Origin: Verrucomicrobiia bacterium
GTDB taxonomy: Bacteria; Verrucomicrobiota; Verrucomicrobiia; Verrucomicrobiales; Akkermansiaceae
Assembly: GCA_030431475.1 (NCBI GenBank)
Contig: JAUIJD010000023.1
Coordinates: 1 to 64,000 of the forward strand
Length of the DNA stretch: 64,000 nucleotides
Direction: 5' to 3'
The stretch's first letter is position 1, and each line of letters starts with the position of its first letter. Under the pieces are notes generated by a model, which was not told the origin of the DNA, did no database searches, and worked only from the letters and a program-made list of their open reading frames with translations. Shown here one piece after another: positions 28,511-37,618 of the stretch. A program made the translations under genes and the position numbers.

Positions 28511-30304
28511 TCAGCTCAGCTGCGTCTCGACCAGCAGCCGATAGGTGCCCTCGTGGGTCATCAGCTCGTCGTGCGTGCCCTGCTCGACCACCTGCCCATG
28601 GTTCACCACCAGGATGCGGTCGGCGTGGCGGACGGTCGAAAGCCGGTGCGCGATCACCAGGCTCGTCCGGCCTTCCATCAGGCGCTCCAGCGCTTCGTTG
28701 ACCAGGCGTTCGCTTTCGGCATCGAGCGCCGAAGTCGCCTCGTCGAGCAGGAGGATCCGCGGGTCCGCGAGAATCGCCCGGGCGATGGCGATCCGCTGCC
28801 GCTGCCCCCCGGAGAGCTTCACGCCCCGCGGGCCGACCACGGTGTCGTAGCCTTCGGACAAGGCTTCGATGAACTCGTGGGCGTTGGCTTCCTTCGCGGC
28901 GCGCTCGATGTCCCCGGCGGAGGCATCCGGCCGCCCGTAGCCGATGTTCTCCCGGATCGTCCCGCCGAAAAGCAGCACCTCCTGGGGCACCACCGCGATC
29001 CTTCGACGCAGCGAGGCGAGATCGAGCGAGGCGGCATCACGGCCGTCGAAAAGCACCCGGCCCGACTCCGGTCGGTAGTAGCCGAGCACCATCGAGAAAA
29101 TCGTCGATTTGCCCGCGCCCGACGGGCCGACCAGCGCGATTCTCGAACCCGTGGCGATCTCGAAGTCCACCCCATCGAGCACCTTGCGCTCGGGACGTGA
29201 GGGATAGCGGAAGCTCACACCGGAAAAGGCGAGCCCGCCGCCCAATGACTCCACTATTTCTCCCCCCTCGGTCTCGGAACGCTCGCCCATGATCTCGCGC
29301 AGGCGCTCGGTCGCGCCGGTCATCGCCTGCACCTGGGAGACGATTTCGGGCATCGACCCGAGCGAGGCGCCGACGAAAACGCTGAAAAGGACGAAGCCGC
29401 TGAACTGCTCGTGCGTCAGGTCGCCGGCAACCATCATCCGGACCCCCAGCCAGGTGACGCCGGCAATGGTGCCGAACATCACGAAGATCACGAAGGCGAG
29501 GAAGCTGGCCCGGGCGAACGCGCCCCGGAGGGTGACATGATAGAAGCGGCCCAGCGCGTCGCTGTAGCGTTCGCCTTCGAAGTTCTCGTTGGTGAAGGCC
29601 TTGACCTCGGTGATCGACTGGACGCTTTCCTCGATCACCGTACCGGCCTCCGCGAGGGCGTCCTGGGCGTCCTTCGAGTAGCCCCTCACCCGGCGTCCGG
29701 CGATCGCCACCGCCAGCACCACGAAGGGCACGCTGCCGAGCATCGCCAGCGACAGCTTCCACGACATGACGAAGACCAGCATCAGGGAGCCGGTCAGCAC
29801 CACCACCTGGCGGGCGGCCTGCGGGAGCGTGGTCATGAGCGTTTCGCGCACCGTGGCGAGATCCGCCGCCACGCGGGTGCTCAGCGCCCCCGAGCGATGC
29901 TCCTGGAAAAACGGAAGCGGCAGTCGCAGCAGGCGGGCGAAGAGATCCTTGCGAAGATCGTTCAGCGCCGCCTCGCCCGAGCGGATGAACCCCTGGACCC
30001 GGAAGAATCCGATGAGTGCCTGCAGTGCCAGCGCCCCGAGCAACCACAGGATGGTGCGATTCGCCGACTGCAGGATCTCCTCCCTCGGAACGCCCTCGCG
30101 CAGATCGTCGACGGTCCCGCCGAAGAGTTCCTTCATGAACCAGGGGAAGGCGAGGGCCAGGCCGGCCGAGGCGAAGAGGGCCAGCAGCGACGGGATGAAC
30201 ACCCGGCGGTGCGGGCGCAGGTAGGACAGCACCCAGCGCAGGCCTTCCGTGGAAAAACGTGAGCCCTTCGCCTTGTCGCTTCCCGTTTCCGTGTCGCTCG
30301 CCAT
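28511..30304 (-). CDS. ABC transporter, fused permease/ATP-binding protein
   Basis: Walker A GPSGAGKST, signature LSGGQRQRIAIARAIL, Walker B ILLLDEATSALD. Confidence 0.95.
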   Translation of the reverse strand: MASDTETGSDKAKGSRFSTEGLRWVLSYLRPHRRVFIPSLLALFASAGLALAFPWFMKELFGGTVDDLREGVPREEILQSANRTILWLLGALALQALIGFFRVQGFIRSGEAALNDLRKDLFARLLRLPLPFFQEHRSGALSTRVAADLATVRETLMTTLPQAARQVVVLTGSLMLVFVMSWKLSLAMLGSVPFVVLAVAIAGRRVRGYSKDAQDALAEAGTVIEESVQSITEVKAFTNENFEGERYSDALGRFYHVTLRGAFARASFLAFVIFVMFGTIAGVTWLGVRMMVAGDLTHEQFSGFVLFSVFVGASLGSMPEIVSQVQAMTGATERLREIMGERSETEGGEIVESLGGGLAFSGVSFRYPSRPERKVLDGVDFEIATGSRIALVGPSGAGKSTIFSMVLGYYRPESGRVLFDGRDAASLDLASLRRRIAVVPQEVLLFGGTIRENIGYGRPDASAGDIERAAKEANAHEFIEALSEGYDTVVGPRGVKLSGGQRQRIAIARAILADPRILLLDEATSALDAESERLVNEALERLMEGRTSLVIAHRLSTVRHADRILVVNHGQVVEQGTHDELMTHEGTYRLLVETQLS

Positions 30305-30480
30305 CCGCGCGATGGGAGACCATCACCCGCCCGCCCGCAAGAAGTTCCAAAAGAGAAGTGCCGGGACCGGGGGACGGCGCTTCCTCCGGACTTCTGCGAA
30401 GGAAATGCGGCGCATCTCGGTCACCGGCAGCGATCCCGGGGCGGGACGGATTCGCCCCGACGATGACAAGGGCGCCACCG

Positions 30481-31506
30481 CTACTCCAGCGGGATGGTGA
30501 AGATCCCGGTTTCGCCGCCCTGGCGGTAGCTGGAAATGAACACCCGGGGCACGCCCTCGCCGTCGAGAAGAACCGCCGGACGCTCCATTCGATCCGCCTT
30601 GAACACGCTCCCGTCGGCCGCCTTGAAGCCCTTCGGAGAAAACTCGTAGTGCGCGGCCTTCCCCCAGCCCAGGCCGTCCTCGGAGGTGATCATGCCGAAG
30701 TGGGTGTGGGCGTGGAAAATCGCGTAGTAGCGCTCGCGGGTGGCATCGTACCACACCGAGGCATCCTCGGTGTCGAAGTCACGGATCGCCAGCTTCGGCT
30801 GGATCGTCCACGGGCCCTTCGGATCTTCCGCCAACGCGATGCCCTGCACGCGCGGCGAGCGACCGACCTTCTTCCGGTCACCCTTGATCATCATCAGGAA
30901 GCCGCCGCCGGGGCGTTCGACCACCGCCGGGTTGACGGTGATCTTGAAAACCGGCTCGGCGGGCTCGATGCAGGGCTGATCGAAACGCTTCCACGGACCA
31001 TCGAGCGTGTCGGCCACCGCCACTCCGCAGCGCTGGTTGTTTCGCAGCGGCATCCAGTTCGGATGTCCGTAGCCACCCTTCGCCGTCGCCACGAGCTCCT
31101 CCCCGGTCAGATCGAGATGGGTGCCGATGTAGTAGAGGTAGTAGTGATCCCCGAACTTCTTCACCTTCGGGTTGTGGGCGGTGATGGCATCCCAGTGCCC
31201 CTCTCCCCTTCCCCGGAGCACCGTCTTTTCATAGGTCCAGGGGCCTGCCGGCGAGTCCGACACCGCCATCGCGATCTCCGAGTGGGTCAGCCAGCTCGTG
31301 AACCCGATCGACTTCGGAAAGCGGGAGTAGAACAGCCGGTAGCGGCCGTCCTCATCGCGGATGACCGAGCCCCCCCAGTTGAACCACTCCTCCGAGACGA
31401 AGCGGTTCTCCGGCTCGAAGGGCCGAAGCTCCGCCCGGTAGGTATCGGTGGATCCCCCGGCCTGAAGGACCAGGGCGGAGAGAGTGAGCAGGCATCGCAT
31501 TTTCAT
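30481..31506 (-). CDS. Secreted five-bladed beta-propeller glycoside hydrolase family protein
   Basis: WNWGGSVIRDEDGRYRLFYSRFP, SEIAMAVSDSPAGPWTYEKTVL, DASVWYDATRERYYAIFHAH. Confidence 0.7.
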   Translation of the reverse strand: MKMRCLLTLSALVLQAGGSTDTYRAELRPFEPENRFVSEEWFNWGGSVIRDEDGRYRLFYSRFPKSIGFTSWLTHSEIAMAVSDSPAGPWTYEKTVLRGRGEGHWDAITAHNPKVKKFGDHYYLYYIGTHLDLTGEELVATAKGGYGHPNWMPLRNNQRCGVAVADTLDGPWKRFDQPCIEPAEPVFKITVNPAVVERPGGGFLMMIKGDRKKVGRSPRVQGIALAEDPKGPWTIQPKLAIRDFDTEDASVWYDATRERYYAIFHAHTHFGMITSEDGLGWGKAAHYEFSPKGFKAADGSVFKADRMERPAVLLDGEGVPRVFISSYRQGGETGIFTIPLE

Positions 31507-31525
31507 GATTTGAAGGGGTGGGAGA

Positions 31526-33787
31526 TCAATCGACGAGCACGCCGAACTCCGCGGCACCGGCGTAGGGTTTGCCCTGCGCACCGGCGGTGGAAATCAGCCG
31601 GATGTGGCGGGCCTCGTGCGGCTCGGAAAAGCGGAAGTTCCGCTGCGAGGGGTCGTTGAGCAGATTGCCGAACTCGAAATCCCCGACCTTCGTCCACCCG
31701 GTGCCATCCACGCTCACCTCGATCCGGCCGCGCTCGATCATGCTGTCGGGCACCCGCCGGTCCTGACGCGGGAGGTAGGTGATTCCGGTCAGCTTGAACG
31801 ATCGCCCGAGGTCCACTTCCAGCCCGTGCGGATGGTCCGGTGCCGGCGCCGACCACCGGCTGTGCCAGAACGTGGCGGGGTCGCCATCGATGGCCATCGC
31901 GGCGCCGAACTTCGCGCTCTCCTCACTGGTTGCGGTGACCTTCCATCCCTTCTTGGCGGGGCCGAACCGGAAGCCCGCCACCGGGCCTTCGGCCTCGGCG
32001 GAGAAAGCCCGCGCCTTCACCAACCCGCCGTCCGCCAGGGGAATCGGCGATCCGTAGGCCGGCGACCGCCGGTCCGGGTCGGAGCCGTCGAGAGTGTAGC
32101 GGATCTCGAGACCGGTCGTCCTGAAGCCTCCGCCCTTGCCACGGAACGAAGGCTCATCGAGCGAAAGGGACACGGTCCCGTCGGCATCGGCCGATGCCTT
32201 CACCGGCAAGGGCGGCTGGCGGTAGAAATGCGCCGAGACCTCGGCGATGCCCGGCTCGGCACGACTCTCCAGCACGCGCAGACGCAGCTTGTCGGTCGTC
32301 ACCGCCGGGAATCGAAGGATGCGCTTGTGACCGACGTTGGTCGCCGCCGCGACCTCCCGCCACTCCCCGTCGATCCACGCATCCAGTGCGTGACGTTCGA
32401 TGCGCTCTCCGTGCCGGGTGATCGATTCCCGGACGACGAAACGGTTCACCAGCGTGGCCTCCGGCAGCTCCACCACCACTTCGCCGGTCCGTCCGGAAAG
32501 CATCCGGCCGGTCCCCGCATCCCCGTCCTCAAGCTCGGGGGCCACGCCGCCCTTCGAAAGGCTGCTGCCGTAGGTTTCACGAATCCGGCGACCGACCTCG
32601 ATCAGGCACTTGCGATCCTCTTCGGAAAACCGCCCGTCCCGGTTCGGAGGCACGTTGAGCATGAACACCGAGTTCCCTCCGGTGGCCCGTTCGTAGATGT
32701 CGAACACGTCGTCGGGCGTGCGCACCTGCTGCTCGTCATCATTGCGCCAGAACCAGCCGTTCCGGATCGAGGTATTGGTCTCGGCCGGCCGGTAGTAGAG
32801 ATACTTCGCATCCATCAATTTGGCGCGGGAACCGATGTCCTGCGGCGTGTTGTCATTCCACTCGGACTCGTCCGGATGCACCGGCAGCGGCACCACGTTC
32901 CATTCGGATTCCCGGGTGCCCCCGGCCTCGTTGCCGCACCAACGGACATCCGGACCCTTGCCGAAGATGACCGCCTCGGGCGCCAAAGTACGAATCAGCT
33001 CGTACCAGGCCCCGTAGGTGTAGGTCTGCCCGCCCTTGCGCTTCGGATGCGCGCCGTCGAACCAGACCTCGCACACCGGACCATACTCGGTGAGCATCTC
33101 GTAGAGCTGGTTGAGCATGTAGCGGTTGTAGTCGTCGCACTCGAATTCGAAGACCGGAGCCCCGTCCGGCCGGTCGCCCCGGACCCTGGTCGGATCGCTC
33201 TTGAACGATGCGGGATCGGTCGGGATCACGGAGGCCCGATAACGGCTGCCGTTGCCGTAGAGGCCGACCTTCGACTCGATCTGATAGAGATCCGCGGGCG
33301 AGAGATAGACGCCGAATCCCAACCCGTGCTTCCGGCACGACTCGGAGAGCATCCGCGCGATGTCGCCCTGTCCGTTCCGGTAGGGCGAGTTCCGGATCGT
33401 CTGGTGGTCCTCGTAGCGGGACGGCCACAGGACGTAGCCATCGTGGTGCTTGAAGGTCATGACCACGACCTCGATTCCCGCGGCCTTCATCGTTTCGCAC
33501 CATTGATCGGTGTCCACCTCCTCCGGCGCGAAGGTCGCGGGATCCTCCATTCCGTTGCCCCATTCCTTGCCCGTGAAGGTGTTCGGCCCGAAGTGGATGA
33601 AGCCGATGAACTCGCGATCGAGATACGCCGCCTGACGCGCGGTCGGCACCACATGCGCGGCCTTCTCGAGGATCGTCTCGGGAGAGTCGGAAGGCTCGAT
33701 CTTGTGCAGGTTCGAGAGCTCGACCCCGGCCAGGCTCGAACCCAGAAGGACCCCGATCGAGGCCAGCAGAATCACTTTCATCATCAC
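31526..33787 (-). CDS. Alpha-L-fucosidase (GH29) with C-terminal F5/8-type C domain
   Basis: FIHFGPNTFTGKEWGNG, VVVMTFKHHDGYVLWPSRYEDHQTIRNSPYRNGQGDIA, VWFDGAHPKR. Confidence 0.92.
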   Translation of the reverse strand: MMMKVILLASIGVLLGSSLAGVELSNLHKIEPSDSPETILEKAAHVVPTARQAAYLDREFIGFIHFGPNTFTGKEWGNGMEDPATFAPEEVDTDQWCETMKAAGIEVVVMTFKHHDGYVLWPSRYEDHQTIRNSPYRNGQGDIARMLSESCRKHGLGFGVYLSPADLYQIESKVGLYGNGSRYRASVIPTDPASFKSDPTRVRGDRPDGAPVFEFECDDYNRYMLNQLYEMLTEYGPVCEVWFDGAHPKRKGGQTYTYGAWYELIRTLAPEAVIFGKGPDVRWCGNEAGGTRESEWNVVPLPVHPDESEWNDNTPQDIGSRAKLMDAKYLYYRPAETNTSIRNGWFWRNDDEQQVRTPDDVFDIYERATGGNSVFMLNVPPNRDGRFSEEDRKCLIEVGRRIRETYGSSLSKGGVAPELEDGDAGTGRMLSGRTGEVVVELPEATLVNRFVVRESITRHGERIERHALDAWIDGEWREVAAATNVGHKRILRFPAVTTDKLRLRVLESRAEPGIAEVSAHFYRQPPLPVKASADADGTVSLSLDEPSFRGKGGGFRTTGLEIRYTLDGSDPDRRSPAYGSPIPLADGGLVKARAFSAEAEGPVAGFRFGPAKKGWKVTATSEESAKFGAAMAIDGDPATFWHSRWSAPAPDHPHGLEVDLGRSFKLTGITYLPRQDRRVPDSMIERGRIEVSVDGTGWTKVGDFEFGNLLNDPSQRNFRFSEPHEARHIRLISTAGAQGKPYAGAAEFGVLVD

Positions 33788-33839
33788 GACGAGAGCTTTA
33801 CGCCCACATCGCGAGAAATCCTACGAAAATCCCCCGGAT

Positions 33840-34793
33840 TCAGCGACGCCTCCGCCCCACCAGGATGCCGCCGAGCAGGAGGAGCCAGGTGACACCCGGT
33901 TCGGGCACCAGCACGACGCCGATCTCGTCGTTGAGGTCCGAGGCGAAGCTCGCCACATCGGTGTAGAACGAGCCCTGTTCGTCGGACGGGTCGGTGAAGG
34001 CCGACGTCCCGATCGTGCTGACCGACCAGGCGACCCCTCCGAGCAACCACTCGCCCCCGTCTTCAAAGAAGGCCCCGCTCCCCGAGTCATAGAGCGTCAG
34101 CGAGCCCTCGTTCGAACTGGTCCACTCGCTCGTCCCCGGCATGTCGAAATCGCTGAACCAGTAGACGTTGTCCTGGATCGCATCCATGTCGGAGGGGTTC
34201 TCGTACACCTGGGGGGCGGTATCGACATGATTGGTGCCCCAACGGAGGAAGCGTCCACCGTCCCCCCACGTGTATCCCATGCCGTTGCCCTCGGCCACGG
34301 TGATCGAATCGTTGTCCATCGGCCCGGTGGCCGCCGCTTCCTCGCGCTGGAGTCCCCAGCCGATCATCACCACCTCGGTGGAGATCGTCGGGGCGGTGGA
34401 TGCCAGCGGCACCGCCGCCAGCGACGGCACCAGGTCCGTCGTCTCGTGGTGGTAGCGGATCAGCTTCAGGTCCGACTGGCTGATGCCGATCTGCGCCCCC
34501 TGCTGGATGTAGGTCTGGCCCTGGATGGTGAGCGAACTTCCCGCCGTCGTCGCCGTGACGTGCTTGGCGCTCAACACCCAGATGTCGTTCGTGCCCGAAT
34601 CGTAGCCGAGATAGATCCCGCTGGAGTCGGAATACCGGATGACATTGTCGTAGAAGGGAAACGCCTGCCCCAAGGCCGCATCGAGCTGGGCGCCCGTCGT
34701 GTTGTTGGCGTTGCCCGGGCCGCCGTTGGCACCCGCCACGATGATTGCGGACGCCGGAGAGGCCAGCAGGGCGACGGCAAGGACGATTCTCAT
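33840..34793 (-). CDS. PEP-CTERM protein with trypsin-like serine protease fold
   Basis: C-terminus VPEPGVTWLLLLGGILVGRRRR; SAKH and DSGSGAFF suggest catalytic His and Ser regions. Confidence 0.75.
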   Translation of the reverse strand: MRIVLAVALLASPASAIIVAGANGGPGNANNTTGAQLDAALGQAFPFYDNVIRYSDSSGIYLGYDSGTNDIWVLSAKHVTATTAGSSLTIQGQTYIQQGAQIGISQSDLKLIRYHHETTDLVPSLAAVPLASTAPTISTEVVMIGWGLQREEAAATGPMDNDSITVAEGNGMGYTWGDGGRFLRWGTNHVDTAPQVYENPSDMDAIQDNVYWFSDFDMPGTSEWTSSNEGSLTLYDSGSGAFFEDGGEWLLGGVAWSVSTIGTSAFTDPSDEQGSFYTDVASFASDLNDEIGVVLVPEPGVTWLLLLGGILVGRRRR

Positions 34794-34804
34794 GACCCGG
34801 AACC

Positions 34805-35992
34805 CTAGCGGCACGACTCGTCCCGGCAAGCTTCCGCTGCCTGGCAGCGCGCCCACGCATCGGCCTCGATGACCACCTCAAGCGAGGAGGCCCCGGCAAG
34901 CACGTGTCGATCCATGACCCGCTCGACGACCCTCCAGATCCCGGGGAAGGAGATCTGTCGGTCGACAAAGGCATCGACCGCCACCTCGTTGGCCGCATTG
35001 AAGACCGCTGGAAGCGTGCCACCCTCGAGGCCGGCCCGGCGGGCGAGTCCCGGCGCCGGGAAGTCGTCGTGGCGGGGGGGCTCGAAGTCGAGCTTGGCGA
35101 GCTCGGTGAAATCGAGGGGTTCCAGCCCCCCGCGCACCCGCTCCGGCCAGGTCAGGGCATACTGGATGGGGAAGCACATGTCCGTCCGGCTGAGCTGGGC
35201 CAGCACCGATCCGTCGATGAACTCGACCATGGAGTGGATGATGCTCTGAGGGTGGACGACCACATCGATGCGGTCCATGCCGATCCCGAACAACCAGCGC
35301 GCCTCGATCATCTCGAGACCCTTGTTGAACAGGGTCGCCGAATCGATGGTGATCTTGCGCCCCATGTCCCAGGTCGGGTGATTCAGCGCCTGCTCGACGC
35401 TCACTCCCTCCAGCTCGTCGCCGGGCGTCCGGCGAAACGGGCCGCCGGAGGCCGTGAGAATCAGGCGGGACACCTCGGCGTCTCCGCCGCGGTGACCGTC
35501 GAGGCATTGGAAGATCGCGTTGTGCTCGCTGTCGACCGGCAGCAGCCGGACCCCGTGCCGCTCGGCCGCCGCGGTCACCACCTCCCCCGCCATCACCAGG
35601 ATTTCCTTCGAGGCCACCGCCAGGTCCTTGCCGGACTCGATCGCGGCGAGCGCCGGATGCAGTCCGGCGGTGCCGACGATGGCGACCAGCACGACATCCG
35701 CCTCGGCCAGCGTCGCGAGCTCCACCAGGCCCTCGTCGCCGACGTGGACCTCGATCCCCTCCGGCAGCCGCTGCCGGAGCTCCGCCTCCTTCGAAGGATC
35801 GGCCACCGCCACATGGCGCACACCGGTTTCCCGGGCCTGGGCCGCGAGCCGCTCGACGTTGCCGTTCGCCGACAGGCCGACGAGCTCGATGCGTTCGGGC
35901 AACTGCCTCGCCACCTCGAGCGTCGAGCACCCGATCGATCCGGTGGCCCCGAGCAGCACCACCCGCTTCCGCTTCAGCCCGTCGTCGCCCAT
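34805..35992 (-). CDS. dxr: 1-deoxy-D-xylulose-5-phosphate reductoisomerase
   Basis: LLGATGSIGCSTLEVAR, LASKEILVMAGE, PVDSEHNAIFQCL, LTASGGPFR, HPTWDMGRKITIDSATLFNKGLE. Confidence 0.96.
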   Translation of the reverse strand: MGDDGLKRKRVVLLGATGSIGCSTLEVARQLPERIELVGLSANGNVERLAAQARETGVRHVAVADPSKEAELRQRLPEGIEVHVGDEGLVELATLAEADVVLVAIVGTAGLHPALAAIESGKDLAVASKEILVMAGEVVTAAAERHGVRLLPVDSEHNAIFQCLDGHRGGDAEVSRLILTASGGPFRRTPGDELEGVSVEQALNHPTWDMGRKITIDSATLFNKGLEMIEARWLFGIGMDRIDVVVHPQSIIHSMVEFIDGSVLAQLSRTDMCFPIQYALTWPERVRGGLEPLDFTELAKLDFEPPRHDDFPAPGLARRAGLEGGTLPAVFNAANEVAVDAFVDRQISFPGIWRVVERVMDRHVLAGASSLEVVIEADAWARCQAAEACRDESCR

Positions 35993-36882
35993 GTCACGTA
36001 GAAGAAGAGAAGCGGCAGGGTGAAGCAAAGCGAGTCGATCAGGTCGAGTGCGCCGCCGATGCCGGGCAGCACCTGCCCGGAATCCTTCACCGCGAGGCTC
36101 CGCTTGAGGATGCTTTCGGCGAGGTCGCCGACGACGGCGACGAGCGAGAGCGCGATGCTCATGCCGATCACCACCGGCCACCCCCCGAGCAGGTGGAGCC
36201 CGGATGAGAAGTTCGGCATGTCCTCGCGAAAGAGCGTGTAGAGGCCGCAGCCGGCGAGCAGTGCGAACACGATCGCGCCGCCGAACCCCTGCCAGGTTTT
36301 CCCCGGACTCACGTGCGGGATCATCTTGTGGCGTCCGATCGCCGAGCCGACGATGTAGGCGCCCATGTCGGTGAACTTGGTCACCGCGATGCCCCACAGC
36401 AACACCATCGCCCCCGGAACTTCGCCCGGACCCGGAACGGCGAACACGAGCCGCGCGGCGAAGTTGAAGAGGAAAGCGATGTAGATGAAGCCAAAGAAGT
36501 TCATCGCCACGCCGGTCATCGACGCCAGCCCCTCGATCGGCCGGCGAAGCTGGAGCGCGAACGCCCCGGCGACCGCGGCGAAGACCGCCAGTCCGTCGAA
36601 CCAGACCGGCACCCCGTCGCCGAGCAAAAAGACGTAGAGCCCGACGGAGTAAGCGAGAGCGAGCAGGATCCCGTATCCGGGGAACCCTTTCACGCCCCCG
36701 TCCCGCAGCATGCGGAAGAACTCGATCGTCGCCAGCATGACCAGCAGACCGATCAGTGCGACGTAGGCCCAGCCCAGGCGGCTGACGAATCCGGCCGTCA
36801 CCACCCCCCACAGCCCGAGCGTGCTGGCGGTGCGTTTGGCGAAGGTCAGCGCCTTCGAGTCTTTGCCGGATTTCTGGCTCAT
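35974..36882 (-). CDS. cdsA: Phosphatidate cytidylyltransferase
   Basis: Multi-TM protein with TDMGAYIVGSAIGRHKMIPHVSPGKTWQGFGGAIVFAL and DLIDSLCFTLPL; overlaps dxr start by 19 nt. Confidence 0.92.
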   Translation of the reverse strand: MSQKSGKDSKALTFAKRTASTLGLWGVVTAGFVSRLGWAYVALIGLLVMLATIEFFRMLRDGGVKGFPGYGILLALAYSVGLYVFLLGDGVPVWFDGLAVFAAVAGAFALQLRRPIEGLASMTGVAMNFFGFIYIAFLFNFAARLVFAVPGPGEVPGAMVLLWGIAVTKFTDMGAYIVGSAIGRHKMIPHVSPGKTWQGFGGAIVFALLAGCGLYTLFREDMPNFSSGLHLLGGWPVVIGMSIALSLVAVVGDLAESILKRSLAVKDSGQVLPGIGGALDLIDSLCFTLPLLFFYVTWATTG

Positions 36883-37022
36883 CGGGGATGCGTGCGGGCA
36901 TCCAACCGGGCCGTGCCCCGACTGGCAAACCATTCCGCCCCGCAACCTTCGGCGCACCCCGGGGTTTCCTGCATCAGAACCGGCAAATCACCGATTCAAT
37001 CCACAACCAAACAACCAACGAC

Positions 37023-37559
37023 ATGAAGACCAGGATCGTACCCACCGCCCTCGTTCTCGCCCTCGCGGGAACCCTGACCGCCGCCGCGCAGGACGGCGAC
37101 AGGCCTCAACGCGAGCGCCGCGGCGCACCGCCCGAGGTGATCGAGAAGTTCGACAAGGACGGCGACGGCCAACTCAACGAGGAAGAACGCAAGGCCGCCA
37201 TGGAAGAGCGCCGCGCCCGCATGGAAGAACGCCGCAAGAAGATGCTCGCCGAATTCGACAAGGACGGTGACGGCAAACTCAACGAGGAGGAACGCAAGGC
37301 CGCCCGCGAGGCGATGGAAGCCAAGCGCGAGGAACTCCTCGAGAAGTACGACGCCGACAAGGACGGCCGCCTGAGCCCGGAAGAGCGCAAGGCGGCGATC
37401 GACGCCGGCGAGGACATTCCGCGACGCCCGATGCGTCCGGGTGCCCGCGGGCAGCGCGGTGAAGGTCGGCCCGGCCCGGGTGGACCCGGCCGTGGCCAGG
37501 GAGGTCCCGGTCCGCAAGGCCGCCCCGGTCCCGGAGGCCCCGGCGCACCGGACGCCTGA
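37023..37559 (+). CDS. Secreted EF-hand protein with Gly/Pro-rich collagen-like tail
   Basis: Signal peptide; three EF loops DKDGDGQLNEEERKAA / DKDGDGKLNEEERKAA / DADKDGRLSPEERKAA; PGPGGPGRGQGGPGPQGRPGPGGPGAP tail. Confidence 0.8.
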   Translation: MKTRIVPTALVLALAGTLTAAAQDGDRPQRERRGAPPEVIEKFDKDGDGQLNEEERKAAMEERRARMEERRKKMLAEFDKDGDGKLNEEERKAAREAMEAKREELLEKYDADKDGRLSPEERKAAIDAGEDIPRRPMRPGARGQRGEGRPGPGGPGRGQGGPGPQGRPGPGGPGAPDA

Positions 37560-37586
37560 TCCGATCGCACTCCACCCATGAATTCC

Positions 37587-37618
37587 ACGGCCCGGGGCTT
37601 CGGCTCCGGGCCGTTTTT
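37587..37618 (+). terminator. Rho-independent terminator
   Basis: ACGGCCCGG-ggcttcggct-CCGGGCCGT followed by TTTT, between convergent genes. Confidence 0.85.

Noticed and set aside
31604-33892. 762-aa plus ORF antisense to the GH29 fucosidase
   Set aside because: Antisense GC artefact with R/H/P/D-biased sequence.
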